From Promerops cafer (Eukaryota > Chordata > Aves > Passeriformes > Nectariniidae), in the NCBI GenBank assembly GCA_013398275.1, contig VZSE01000755.1, forward strand, positions 1,104,271 to 1,168,270: 64,000 bases of DNA. The letters are read 5' to 3'. The position numbers and the translations under genes were made by a program. Below, in pieces: positions 36,759-50,400 of the stretch (its first letter is position 1; the number at the start of each line of letters is the position of its first letter). Below the pieces are notes generated by a model, which did not search any database, was not told where the DNA came from, and worked only from the letters and a program-made list of their open reading frames with translations.

Positions 36759-39700
36759 ATGTCTGAGGAAGACAGTAGTGAAAATCTGAAAGATGGAACC
36801 TCTTACGAAGCTGAAAATGAACAGAAGACAGAGGGACTTGGCTGCTCTGAGAGCAATGAAGGGAGAGAACAAGAGACTGTGCCTGTGACTCGGAAGAGAC
36901 CTGAACCCAAGCCCCCAAGCCAGCCTGCTGCCACAGAAAAGCCTGCAGGTGAAGCCATCAAGGTATGTTCCTGTGCTTGCTTGGAAACATATGACTTCAC
37001 ATTTCATGGCTTTGAGCACAGGAGAACTCTGAGCATGAGCCCCCCTCCTTTCTGAAAATTCACATTGCTGTACCCTGAAATGAAAAAGCTGCACAAAAGT
37101 CACATGTCACAGACTGCTTGTGTTCCTTTCCTCACTATAATGCCTGCATCAGTCTTCTGTTTTTCTTCATTAAAGGTCTCAGATCCTCCTGCAGTTCAGA
37201 CAGGGTGGGGCTACTGGGGAAGCTGGGGGAAATCTCTTCTGTCAACTGCGTCTGCTACCGTAGCTACTGTAGGTAAGTCTCTTTCTGGTATTTGATAAAT
37301 ATTTTAATCATGTTTTGTGTCTCAAGCTGGTGCTTTAGAACTTGTTCCTAGAGAAGAGGATTTCAGTTATAGCAGCCAGTATTGGAAAAATGTCAAGAGA
37401 ATTGTTCAAGTAATGGGAAAAGCTTGTACCAAAAGGTACAGTGAGATTAAGGAGATATGCACAGACAGAATTACTTTCAAGTTTTTAAGGCGTTTGTGTA
37501 ATTTTCACCTGGTATTTTAAACTACTATTCTACCAGTATTTACAAGTTTATTTAAAAGCTAAGATGAAACCTTGGATCATTGCATTGGTAGGTCAGCTGG
37601 ATAGAAGGAGCTTTTAGTGCTGGTTAAACTGTTTTGAACAGAAGGAATCCAGAATAATAAAAAAGGAATATGCAGCTCTAATCCTGTTTTTGTTCTGATT
37701 TCTGTCTTCTCTAGGTCAAGGTATTTCAAATGTCATAGAAAAAGCAGAAACAACCCTTGGGATCCCCAGTCCTAGTGATATCTCATCAGAGTCTAAAGAT
37801 GCTGCGAGAGGTCAGTTTTGTATTGCGTAAGAACAACCCTGGAATGTTTTTCATAACATAATGAACCCCAAAATAACATCACCTTACTCTGCACCTTGCA
37901 CCTTGAGACTGATAATAAAATCATTTAAATAATACTCTCTTGCTTAGTTCTGTTAGCTCTGAAAAGTAGAGAGGAAAATAATCTGTATTGTAGGCTTGCT
38001 CCTAGCTGATATTTGATGTTTCTTGATTTTCTCCACTCTGTGGCTGACAGGATCTTTTATTTTTTGAAGTCAGGAAGTTAATTTTCTGCCTTCTAATGCA
38101 GGAAGTGAGAATCCTGCTGCCAGCAACGCTGATGCAGCTGATGATGGCAGCTCCTTCCCTATTGCTGGGGCTCTTGAAGTTTTATCAACCATCTCTACTG
38201 CTGTCCAAAGCACAGTGAGTGAGTTGGGAATGCAGGAGAAAATGGGTTTAATGGAGCTTTGGGGTTTTGGCCTTTCATCTCAAACATTTTAGAAAGAAAC
38301 TTAATTTTGACATTTGTGGCATGCATGGTGATGAACTCTTCCAGCTTCCAGACACCCATTATGCTGGGCCTTGCTTCTAACTGGCTTCTAACTCCTAACT
38401 AATATGAAGGATGTTATGGATTTTGATAGTTCTGTATTGAATGTTGGTACACAACAAAAAAATCCTAATGGTGGATTGTGCAGAGCATGCATTTCTGTGC
38501 ATGTCACCTCTGTACTCTGTCATCTCTGCCTTTCCTTTGGAGTAGTCAGCTAAATGCAGGGTCAGACTCATTCCTGGAGTATTTCCACTGATTTCCACAG
38601 AACTAGAGATGAAATCCATTCTCCTCTTCAAAAACCTATGTGAAACCAGCCCAGTTCGCTTGGAAATCAGCTTGCTCCTGTGACCATGAGAAATGCACTT
38701 CAAAGAAAGCCATTACCCTTAGAAACTGCTTTTGTGATCTGCTGTCTTGTCAATTTGCCTGGGAATCTCAAAGAGCTGCAGATGGAAAGCTGGCTTCTGT
38801 TTCTGCTGTTAAGGCTTGAACAAGAGTTACAAGTCAAAATCCACAGGTCTGGTGTTTTCTCATTGGAAGGATGAGAACCAAATACTGTAATGTGCTGAGA
38901 ACCAGCTTGTTCACAAACTAAAAAAATGTATTTCCCATCAGATTGCTACAGCTGTCTGGGTGCTGTAATAAGCTGTTGGGTGGTAATGTGTTATGGCTCC
39001 TTCCATGTCCTACTGCTCTCTTTGTGATGATTAGAGTTGAATTTAGGGTGACAAGGACCAATTTGGCTTTTATGTGAGTGCCCAGTGTAAGATTGCTGAT
39101 AAAACCCTCGCAATTCAATTTCTTCCATTGTGTAATCTTCTCAGAGTTTTATGTGCTGTCTTTATCCAAATCTGATTCCTAGGGTAAAAGTGTTATTAGT
39201 GGAGGTCTGGATGCCTTGGAATTCATCGGCAAAAAGACAATGGATGTAATAGCTGAGGGAGACCCTGGATTCAAAAAAACAAAGGGCCTGATAAATAGAA
39301 CCTCTACGTTATCTCAGGTACAGGATTTCCTTATCAGCACCTCATTGGTTTCTCTCATCTCTTCTCCCTTCTTTTGTGGTCCTGTCATTAAGAAACCGTT
39401 TTTGCTATTGAGCCAAAAGCCTTCTCCTCCTGTATTCTCTATCTCCTGGCCCTGTCACGAGGCCTCTGCTTTTCTTTTTCAGGTCTTACGAGAGGCAAAG
39501 GAGAAAGAAGAGCAGCAGACAGCTACCGAGGTTACCATGGCTACTGAGAAGAAAGCCCATTATGGGTTACTGTTTGATGAGTTTCAGGGTCTTTCGCATC
39601 TGGAGGCCTTAGAGATGCTTTCCAGAGAGAGTGAATCAAAGGTAATGGCCTTGAGCATTTTGCTTTCTATTTTGAGTTCAGCTGAGCAGGGGAAAAAAGA

Positions 39701-42700
39701 TTAGAAATATATGTATATACATGTAAAATCAGTACTTGCTGTAAAATGATTACGGAACTTCACTTTGATCCTTGCATTAGGATCTGGTGTTTACCTTGGG
39801 AGCAGTTTGTCCTGTCCTCAGTTCCTAAAGCCACTCCCTTTGCCCCAGCCAGCCTCAGTTCCTGCAGGTCTCCAACTTCTCACAAGTTACTCTCCTCACA
39901 CCCAGTGGTTTGCTGCCTTGGCCTGCATTTTCCACCCTGTTGGATGGATTTATTGATTCTCTCTTTGGCTGTGCTGCCCCATACCAGGTGAAAGCAGTTC
40001 TGAATGCCCTCTCTGGAGAGGAGTTGGACACACTGAAGGAGGAAATGGAACAACTCAAAGAAGCATTTTCTTTACCTGAATTCTTTGAAGAAGAAGAGGA
40101 AGAAAAGAAGGGTAAGAAAGCCCCAGGCTCTGAGAAGAGAAGCTGGTCCTCAGTGCAGAACCAGCCAGCCCTGATCAGTAGCAATGGGCATGATGCCAAA
40201 TTTAAATTATTTAGCTGTATGTTTAATCCTAAAGCCATCTCTGTCCAGGGGCATGACAGGTAGCAACACTCTTCATCTCTGAGAAGCTGTGCAGTAATCC
40301 TGTAGCAGGAATGATTTCTTGCCAGAGCAGGGTTAGAGTTACTCGACTCATGGGCAGTTCATACAACTGACCCTGAGCCAAGATGCTAATTCAGAGAGAG
40401 AGTGGGTTTCCTTGACCAGGAAGAGAAAACTGTGAACAGAGCTGTCCAACATGTGGGAGAGCAAAAAGCCTTTTTATTTGTTTTTTAAATGAGAGTTAGC
40501 CACACAGAGCAAAAGATTCAGAGGTACCTTCGCACACAAGAGCCCTGATTCTTGAGAATTACATGGATTTAAATGTAAATTTCTTGCATTGCTTTTACCT
40601 AAATGCTCATCAGGGAGGGCTTACACACCTGCACTTGCTATCATTCAACATTTAATGTATCTTTTATATTTGCACATAATGGATCTCACATCTGCTGTGC
40701 CATATATAATAGGAGAACCATAGGCTCTAAGTGATATTTCAGACTCTCCAAGGTGATGTGCAAGTTAGTGTGTTATAAAAGGCTGCCTGTAAAAAAATAA
40801 AAAATAAAAAAAGGAGTTACCTTAGCTACAAAACCAGATTCGAGAAAGCAAGAACTAACCTTCAGGCACTGATGTCTCCACCTTTGCAGAACTTACCTTA
40901 GAAATTGTATTTGAAAAGACTGGGTTTGATGCGTTGTTGCCTGAGGTGATGATTCAAAGAGAAATAAAGGAAACAGTTGACAGACTTGTGCAGGACTAGT
41001 TGTGCATTGAAGTGCTGCTTATTCCTGAATCTGTCCTTTGTGTGGATTCTTTAACCTTTCCTGTCCTTTAGGAGATGAAGAGTTCACAGAAGAAGTAACA
41101 GAGTTGTTTTCAGAATTGCACATCTCCTCCACGCCAGACAAAGTGATCACGGTGAGTTATTTTCTATGTTCTAAAAGCTGGGGAGTTTCCTCACAGGAAG
41201 GGCTTCTCTTCACCTGCTTTGCTTGTGAAAATATCAAATGCACAAAAACAAGCCATATTTTAGATCTTTTGGCAATGGTAGGCAAAGGAGATGGGTCTTT
41301 AACTTTATGGGGCAGAATCATGTGAGCCTTCAACCACTACAGTGAAAAAACCTGCAGTCGTGAACTAAAGGCCTCCTCTTGGTACAAAGCACCTGGTTTT
41401 ACTGTGTTCAGGAGCTGGTGTGAGGAAGAATCATCTTTTTTGCCATCATTTCACTACCCTTCAGATCCACCAAGTGGCAGCAGCATTCTGCAGACATGTT
41501 TTAAAGCACCTCTGATAGTTTGGTCTTGCTGGTAAACTCCAGCCCCTGGTGCTAGAGAAACAACTGCCCTCAACTGCATCAGTGCAGCCAAACTTTTGCA
41601 AAATCCTGAAGGCACTGGGATCATTTGTCCTGGTTCTTCTCAGAAGCTCAAAAGGAGTTGTAGCTGCTTCTTTCTTCTGGAGAGAGCCAATATTCCGTTG
41701 TCTTGTGGTGTGCAGGGAGCCTTCATTCCAGTCATTAAATACTATGGCACATCTTGCTCCAGGTGAGGACATCTGCTCGTGAGTGGATAGCACGATTCAA
41801 CAGCACTCTTCCTACAGAAGAAAAAGAAAATGAAGGAAACCAAGAAGCAGAATGCAGAGATGGTGACCACGATGCTAAGAAATCAGTAGAGGTAACTGGG
41901 TAATCAAGGAAAAGAATATCTGCCTGCAGAGTGTTTATCTGGCTGCTGAGTTACAGTTGTGACTCACAGGGTTTATGGGTTTCTGTTTCTGTGTGGGTTC
42001 TGAGGTCTGAAAGGGCAGTGATAGTATGCTGTGTAATTGACTTGTTTTAAATAATAAAAGCTGCTAGTTTTTGTGTTGTATGCAGAATTTTTGTCACTCT
42101 TGCAGGATATTCATGCATTTGCCATACGAAGCCTGGCAGAACTGACAGCCTGCTCCATTGAAATGTTTCACAAAACTGCAGCTTTGTTTCTCTATGGTCA
42201 GAAACAGGAGGTGACAGCCACAGACAGAGCCAAGTCCCTTTCACAGTGAGTGCCTCTCTCAGTAAATGGATAGCATATAATTACTGATTAAACTGTCTAG
42301 TAATTCTTTGGAAATCCATGCAATGCAGGGCTCTTGAATTCTGCATAGGTGTTTAAATTTGGGAATTGGGCAAATTTGTGAATTTGTGATGGGTGGCATC
42401 ATTATATTCAACAGAACTCAGCTGTCTCCAGCTTAAAGACATTTCTTGATAAGAAAGAGGAAACCCTTCCTGAAAGCTTTGTGTAGCCTAAAAGAATATT
42501 TGCATTAAGATTGTGCTAGTCAGTAGGCAGAGATTTAAAACATGACAAAACAGTTGTACAAAACTGATTCCTGATTACCTCTTTGTTAATCATTTAGTAT
42601 TCTTGGTACATGAGATGGCGAAATTACTGCACAGGAGACACTTGGCATGTGTCTGAAATGTGCAGTACTTTCTAATTCAGAAAATGACACTTGCCAGTAA

Positions 42701-44468
42701 AAAAAGGCAAGTTAGTACTGTTCCTTCTGAAATGGATGTGTGTCCTCTGGGTGCTCTTTGAGATCTGCTTTAATTATTTATTTCCCCAGCTTTTCCCTCT
42801 CTATTTTATTTGGGAAACTTCTGAATCTTCATACTCCCTTTATATCAATTTTGGTTTAATTTAACTTAGTAAGCATAGAAACAGGGCATTTATGTTTTAG
42901 AGGAATGCTGAAAGAAACTTAATCTTGAGGACTGTGTTTACTTCATTGTTTTCCCTGTCTTCTTGCACAGACTGACAATCATGCTGTGTAAAGAACTGTC
43001 AGCTTTCTCTAAAGAGTTCACAACGTGCTTGACGACTGCAGGGGTAAGAGTTACACCACAGTTCTTAAGAATGAGATGTGGTTATTTGATAACAGCCTTG
43101 GGATCTTTGCCAGGAAGTGCTTTTTGTTTTTGCATGTTTACATGTGCAGTTTTTAACTTGTGAACTGATCTTTTAGGCCAGGGTTCCTCAAACTGTGGCA
43201 TCTGAGCTTTTGAGAGCCTGGCACAGAGAGGGGGTGGGAATTGATGCTCACAGTGCTAAGGAGACAGAGGCAAATAAAGTTTGTGAGCCTCTTGGGGATT
43301 TCCCAAAGCACTCGGGTGTTCCTGAAGATGGTATCACCATCTCTGGATTCTTCACTTGTCCCCAGTTCATTTGAAGGTGTGATGTGTATTCATAGCCAGC
43401 CTGTGCTGGGCACATGCAGGTTTCTTTGTTCTTACTTGCATGCTGCAAGGCTGCTAAGCTTGTGGCTTAGCTTTCCTCTAGTTAAGGGAGCAGTGGAGGT
43501 TTTAAACTTACTGAGGGTTTAGCTTTATCTTGCTTGAAGAAATGTGATCAAATTTTCAATCAGGATAATATATGTCTGATCTCTGCAGGTCAAAGAGAAA
43601 GCAGATGTGCTTAATCCCTTAATCACTGGAGTGTTTTTGGAGGTCAGTTATGCTAATGTTAAAACTTTAAGCTAATACTTTAAAAATAGATGTGCTGGTT
43701 CATCCCACTTTAGGATCCTTATGCATGCCAAGTTCTCTAACCCATGGTCAAAAATTGTGCTTACCTGTCTAATAACATGAAAGTTTTGATAAATGTCTGT
43801 AGATTTGCACAAGAGATGAGTTACTTAGTGAGGAGTGAGTGTCAGCTCACAGTTAGGATGGGTCAGGAGACACACATTAAATTCAGCAGTCTGGATTTTT
43901 AGAATTTAAATGTCCAAAGTCAAACCTTAGACAAGTTCAGAAATTAGCATGCAGGAGTCCCAACGCTTCCTTACTGTTACATTGGTTCTCAGGCTTGCAG
44001 AGCTCTGAGGTGTGGTAGGAAAGGGGTGTTTCATGTTCATGTGTTCTTCCTTCCTGCCACAGCATGCTATGCTTCACTTAGAAATAAACACTTTTCTTCT
44101 CTTACTGAGAGCAGTATCCTGCATTTGGATTGTAACTGATCTTGTTTGGCAGTCTTTAAGCCATTTGCTTTTTTTGCCTACTGGCATAAAGCCCCTCAAA
44201 AACTTGACATAAAATTGATTTCTAGAGTGAAGCCTTTAAAATCCAGCAAGCACTAGGCTTCTTTTTTTTCCTGTGCAATAATCAATGCTGTTTGAAATGA
44301 GTATGTGGTGAGCAAAGCTGATTGGTAGCATGGCTATTCATGTGTGTATTTTGATTTTTGTTTTCACAGGCTTCAAACAGTGCTTCCTATATTCAAGATG
44401 CCTTCCAGCTCTTGCTGCCTGTACTGCAGATCTCTCTTATTGAGGCTAGAACGGAACTATCACAGTAA
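36759..44468 (+). CDS. FAM114A2: FAM114A2, DUF719-family cytoplasmic protein
   Basis: Thirteen coding exons, all GT-AG and phase-consistent: 36759-36962, 37176-37272, 37715-37810, 38102-38214, 39183-39317, 39483-39641, 39988-40111, 41072-41151, 41763-41891, 42106-42245, 42971-43043, 43589-43642, 44370-44468. They give 500 aa, against about 505 in human. The N-terminal 68 residues are acidic and Pro/Lys-rich. The family hallmark WGYWGSWGKSLL (from about residue 79) opens the DUF719 region, which continues through the GGLDALEFIGKKTMDV stretch. An acidic run (EFFEEEEEEKK, about 299-309) precedes a helical C-terminal half ending in a stop that overlaps AATAAA. The family has no known enzyme activity; FAM114A proteins have been reported to bind Rab2 and act in Golgi enzyme recycling, which I cite from general knowledge only. 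The ATG is 2 nt after a TTTGTAG acceptor at 36,756, so the 5' UTR is mostly in an upstream exon. Transcription is divergent from MFAP3. Confidence 0.96.
36963..44369 (+). other. FAM114A2: FAM114A2 introns
   Basis: Twelve introns separate the coding exons, the largest being 38,215-39,182, 40,112-41,071 and 42,246-42,970. I see no nested gene, long repeat or second reading frame with family resemblance in them. Confidence 0.8.
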
Positions 44469-44472
44469 TAAA
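44467..44472 (+). terminator. FAM114A2: AATAAA overlapping the FAM114A2 stop codon
   Basis: The hexamer begins in the TAA stop (44,466-44,468). If used, the 3' UTR would be only about 20-30 nt. Other AATAAA copies, further right at 45,927-45,932 and 45,973-45,978, would give a 3' UTR of about 1.5 kb, which is more usual for this gene class. Confidence 0.35.
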
Positions 44473-47400
44473 AATCCTTCTAATTAAGAACTTTCTGACC
44501 TTCCCACTTCGTAGTTTCCATGCTGGAGAATGATGTAATGGCACTTATTAAAGGGAAAAAGATGAACTCTGCTCACTGCTGCTGCAAGAATGGTGATTAA
44601 GTGCAGTCTGGCAATGACAGCTCTTACAGCACACTGAGAGATGTGATTAGCATAGTCCAGGCTGGTGGACACCGTGACAGACTTAAAGTGCAGATTGCTT
44701 CTCTGTTTCATGGACTGTCTGTGTCTTTTCACTGAAATCTCTCTGCTGTATGTGTTAACAAGCTCTTTGTGTTCACAGTCCAGAGAGCTTCTCCAGTGCT
44801 GAAGAGAAGAGTAGCAGCTGGCTAGTTAGAGTTAGCTAAAATCATGGTGTGATTTTTAAGTCAGACATAATTGGGTTCCTGATAGCTCTGCATTCGTGTT
44901 GAAGCGAATATTGGATAGGAGGTGCAAGAAAAGGCAAATTTTTGTGATTATGAACTTTGCAGTTCCTAGACTGAGCAGAGTAGAGCCGAGAGGATTCCTG
45001 ATCAAGCTGTTGTTGCTGAAGAGAAGCTCAGCTTCCTGAAGATGTCTGTACTGACTCAGGGATGTGGGACAGGGACTCTCACCAGGGGGCTGTTTCTCAT
45101 TCTCTCATGCTGTGCTTGCTTCAGCACGAGCTGGGAAAATGCTGATCTGGCCCTGAGAATGCAGGTACTTGGCTTTATAGCAATAAGTGAGGACTGACTA
45201 AAAGGGATTGATTCGTGTTTGGGCACTTTAATGAGAGAATTCAGCAGGAGGATTTCCATTTTTCAGTGCAGCTTGACATGTCAGCCACAGACTGTTCACA
45301 GACTCACATACTGCTTGTCTTCCCTTTCTGTGGAAAAACACTATAATGCAATGCTCCTTCTTGGAAGGTATATATTAAAGTAGGGAGAGAGGCAGCAATT
45401 TGATTCTGTTAGTAGGAGTCCTAATTTGCCTCAGAAGCTGCTCCACGTATGGTATCTGTTTCTTTGTGCTGTGCAAGTTCCCTGCTTTGTTCCTTTATCT
45501 TTTGAGCCTGCCCATGGGGAGGCAGCAGCCTCTGTTGGAATCACAAGAGCAGAAATGCACAGCTAAAATGGAATTTCAAGAAGTCCATAATAGCTAATCA
45601 GAGGTGACTGAGTGTCACACCTGCCTCTGCACTTGCTCATTGGTAACAATGATGCTCAAATCCCCTTTTGAAATCCTCTGGGTTTTAGCAGGTCTTGCAC
45701 ATCTCTGCTATACTGAAGGCTTAGAACATTCCTCTGCTCTAGTTGTGCAGTAGAGAAGTGGTTTTTTATTAGAATACCTCTTGGCTAATGCTCTGATTTT
45801 ATATATATGGAAAAAACCTGCCTTAGTCATGGTTAGACTGATCAGATCTCAAAAGGGAAAGCTTTTTCTGGCATCTTAAAACTGGACTTGAAAGGAGTGT
45901 GTCTGGGGTAAAAAAATCTGCACTACAATAAAATCTGTATTTTTTTTCTTCTTTTGGTTGATAGCATTATTAAATAAAGGATTTGTTTTGACAACCGTTT
46001 CAGTTAAAAGCTATCAAGGTAGCAGTGGGCACGAATGAAATAAAAGAACTGTGGGTTTTTTCTCAGGCCTGATTGTGTTTTTTGGGGCAGAGCTGGGTGC
46101 AGCTCTGGGGCCAGGACAGCTGGGATTTTTCTCATGGCAGGAAACAGTGCTGTGAACCCAGGCTGGGGAGTGGGAGCTCCCACAGATGAGCTCCCAGTTC
46201 CTGTGTCAGTGCAAAAAGGCAGCTTTGCTGGTGCCAAAAAGTATGGGAATGTCAGAAGAGAAGAAATAAAGGTAATGGGGTTTTATGAAGCAGCATCTGC
46301 TTTTTTGCAGATAAATTCTACTGACCTGCAGTGCTTTAGTGTAGAGTAGTTTAATAATTAAAGGAAATGAGGTGATTTTATTTAACATGCAGACAGTAAT
46401 TCCTTCAGTCATGTGCTCACCTGGATTTTGTTATAGCAGCCAATACTCAAACATGCACCAGCTTCATTTGTGTGCCAGTGCAAGGACTGCAATAGATGGA
46501 CAACAAAAACAGTTCCACGGTTGTTGAAATCTTTCTACCCAAAGGATTCATCAGAATTCAGCATCCAACTGTCTGGAGGTCTTCCTGCTTGGCCTTGCCT
46601 TCTGTGTGAACCTAATGAGAGCTGACAGTAATTTGAACACTTCTGGTAGTGTTTGGGGAGGTGAGAGGTGGCTGAGAATAGATAAGAGCCAGCTAAGATG
46701 CTGGCAGTGACTTGGAGGGGGAAAAAAGAAAGCCTTCCACAATTGTTTTCTTTCCTTGGGAGTGATTCTGTTGCAGCTGTAAAAGCTGCTTCCTGGCAAC
46801 TGCTGTGGAAAGGTTTAAAACATAAAAAAGGCTTGGGCTTCCCAGTAGGCTCTGGGATGTGCTCCCAGGCCTTGCCAGCCCCCTTCCTAGGGACTCATTT
46901 TCCATTATTAAAACACGCATGGTCAGCAGCAGCCTGGCAGGATCTGGCTTCTGGCAGGATGAGCAGTTGTCCTCGTTTGGAAGAAGCAGCAGCTATGCTG
47001 CCACTGGTGGCCCTGACTAAAGGGACACCTGTCCCAGGTCACCCACAGCACAAATGAAAGGGCCTGACTCAGAGGCAGAACAGGGGAGCTCATGGCAGGA
47101 GGAGGAGGGCTCTGGCATTTCCTTCTCAGGTGTGTTATTGAATCCAAAATAAAGAGTGGTCTGTGATGATGTGACCTAAGCAGAGGTGGGTGTTCTGTAG
47201 TCAAAGGCTCCTTGGCACAGAACCAGAGGACAAAAATGGCCTGTACTGTGCTAATCCATGTTTTTTGGGAGTCTCCTGTGACAGCAGCTCGAGGTTACCA
47301 TGCACTGGTGTTTTGGGTGCTGGCTAGCAGGTTGCTTTCCCTCCTTCAAGGGCAGCTTTGTGCCCGCTGCAGGGTGAGACCAGAGCCTGTGCAGTCAGTG

Positions 47401-50400
47401 GGCTGGGACCCTGAAGTGTCCCTGGCTGCCACTCTGCTGTCCTGCTGCAGGAAGATGCTGGTGGCTGCAGCCTGGCCTGCTGCTCAGGATGGTCCTGGTT
47501 CCATGTGTGACACTTTGTATTCCCGTGTCCAGAGGTCAATGGCAGGGCTGTCCCCTGGGCTCTTCTCACTGGAGGATGCTGGAGGCATCAGAGACAGAGA
47601 GCCCAGCTGGGGCTGGCAGGGAGTGAGCAATGTGGTCACCAGTTAAAAACAAGTTTGAGTTTGGTAGTTGTGGGGGAGGATCCTCCTAAGGTGGCAGGAG
47701 CTGCTCAGAGGCATGGGTTGGATGCCTGTGCTGGTCCCAACACCAAACAGATCCTCTCTGGATCTGTTTTCAGGGTGCTCCATGTGCACATCTCCATGAA
47801 ATTCCCTGGCTGCACTGACCTGGCAGCTGTGCCATGCTGGCACAGATGGGATTGCTGCCAGCGTTTATCCCAAGCCCAAGTGCTGGCAGCAGGAGGTCCC
47901 TGAGTGATTTGTGTGTGAGCTGAAGCATCTCTGTAAGAGCACCAGAGCTATTGATTGTAAACTGGGCAGCAATAGGGACTGGCTTGGCTGAGCTGCTCCA
48001 GGGTTTATCCACCCTGGACGTTAAAATCCACCCCTCATTTCTGACCTAAACCTGCCAACATGACTCTTGCTCTGGGTTTGGGGCCAGTGCAGGCTGTGGT
48101 GGAGGAGGTCTGGGGCAGAAATAGCCAAGTTTTTGGGACAAGTGACTCCTGCAGAGCTGCTTGCTCCCAGCATGGGTTACCCAGAGTTAGGTTCACTCTG
48201 TTGGAGGGGGCTCCACACACCCTGCAATTACTGTAAATGAAAGTCAAATGATTGTGGGAGCAACTTTGTTATAGAGTTGAAGGCATTAAATGGGACAAAT
48301 CTTATGGGAGAGCTAATTCCTTTTATTAGGTGGGGAAAACAAATTAGCTGGGTACACAAGCCCTTTCTGACACTATTGTTACTGTTATTATCCCATACTG
48401 GTGCTGTTAGAAATGAGGGCATTGCATTAGAGGGAAGGCACATTATGCAAGTGTTTAGACGTGCTGGTAACTGCTCTCTGCTGACAGGTATTTGCTTAAT
48501 GATATGTTGGAGTGAAAGCCAGCAGCAAGGACAAGCATCGGAGGGAGCTGGGAGTGCTGAGCTCTGCTTGGTCCAGCCTTGCCTGGACCTCCTGGAGATG
48601 CCTGACATCTCCCACCCGCAGTAGGCGTCCCCCAAAGCCCCCTTTTCTGTACTCCAGCAGGGTCCTGACCACAGCACATTGGCAGACTGAGTGCCCAGTG
48701 CTCCCCCTGGTCCCTGGCCTGGTCCCCATGGATGTCTGCAGCCTCCAGAGCTGCCCTGACTTGCTTGCAAAAGGTCTTTCTGCTCCTGCCCGTGCTGGAG
48801 GCAATGCCTCTTGTGGGTACCAGTGGGACTGGTCACATTTCCAGTGTCATGTGCTGCTCATGACGGATGGCAGAGCCAGTTTTTCTGCTCCAAAACTGGG
48901 ACTGGGGAGGAGACCGCAACACTCAAATACCCGGAGCCCTGGTTGCTGCCAGCCAGGCATCGAGGAGATCACTTCTTTTTCAGCTCCAGGTAAGGCCCTT
49001 CCCTTTCTCCCTTATGCCATCCAGGGAATTTACAGGCTCACCTGTGTATTTTACAGGCTGGAGAAGCAGAGCAGGACAGCAGGGTGAATGTGGGTGCAGA
49101 AGGAGCATCCCTGGGACAGCTCGTGCTCCGTGTGGTCTTGGGGATGGCACTGGGGGCCTGAGCTTTGTGGGAAGGACTTCAGTGCCCTGGCTGAGGTGGG
49201 AGTGGGCTCACTGTGAGCCTGTTGTGCCTGGGGGGGTAAGGCCAGTCAGGCTTCATCTAGAAGGGTATGAACACACAGATTTGCTCTGTTAGCCAGAGGT
49301 CTGATCCAGCTGCACCTCGTGCCCAGCTTGGCTATGGACTATTGCAGCTGGTCCGTGGGGACCATCAGCAGGTTGCTGGGTTTTGCTGGTTTGTCTGCCT
49401 GGGCTTTGGGAAACCAGCTCATCTGGGGCAGGCAAACCTGCCTGTGCAAATGCGAGGTGGCTGAGGCTCCAGAGGAACAGGTAAAACTAGATCTGCTGGT
49501 CTGGGATGGGATGGGATGGAATAAGAAAAAGCTGAGCATTGGCAGCCATCAGGAGCCAGCACCCACAGCAGGGGCTGCACAGGATGTTGGGTGGCACCCC
49601 CCAGACAGGAGCTTGTCAGAGCCCACCCCATCTCTTGGAAATCAGCAGGGTTGGTCCCCAGGCACAGAGGTAGCAGTGCAAGGGGGAATTAAAGGGGTTT
49701 AACCCCTCACAGAGGCATTTCTTGGCATGCGTTGGGGCAGAGCCATCCCTTCCCAGCCCTGGCTGCTGGACTTTGGTGTGGTAGCCCATCTCCTAGTGCA
49801 AAGCTTGATGTCCACCTCTGTGCCTTCCCTATCTGTACCTATCTGTACCCTGTGCTTTCCCTGACTGCTCCCCTCTGGCAGTGAAGGCACAAGGCAGGGG
49901 CATCCTCATGGATTCGGGGCTGGGCACACCATGGGAGCTGTGGGGCAGCTTTGGTGAGCAGGACCTGGTCAGAGCATCACCTACACCTTCTCCTATCCCT
50001 TCCCAGGGCTGCCTTTCTTTTGTTAATGTTTGATTATTTTTAATGATTTTAGATTAAAATGTGATTATTTTCAATTAGTAGTTGCACTTCTTAATTACGG
50101 TGATGAATTAGATTGCTGTTCATTATTAATTAGATTTTAACTTTGCACTGATTACATCTTCTATCAGTCACTTCTCACACTGCTTTCCTTCCCATCCAAA
50201 CTCCCTCTCCCCCAATGCCACCCCAAACCCCACTGCTTCCTGCTCCCCTGCAGCATCCTGGGGGTTTAAAAACCTGCCCAGAAAACACAAGTCAATGTTA
50301 TCAGCTCAGAGGCTGCAACTGGCTCCTTCAAAAGGGCCAATAATACCAACCAGATGATGTCATTTTGTGGCTAAAAACCATTAAAAGGAAGCATTAATAT

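Noticed and set aside
48512..49087. 191-codon plus-strand frame ending near a GTAAGG site
   Set aside because: No domain or partner exons that keep a frame; treated as chance.
49319..49482. Possible exon with a hydrophobic segment, ending at a GTAAAA site
   Set aside because: It is phase-incompatible with the 51,123 acceptor (immediate stop), and no other exon pairs with it.
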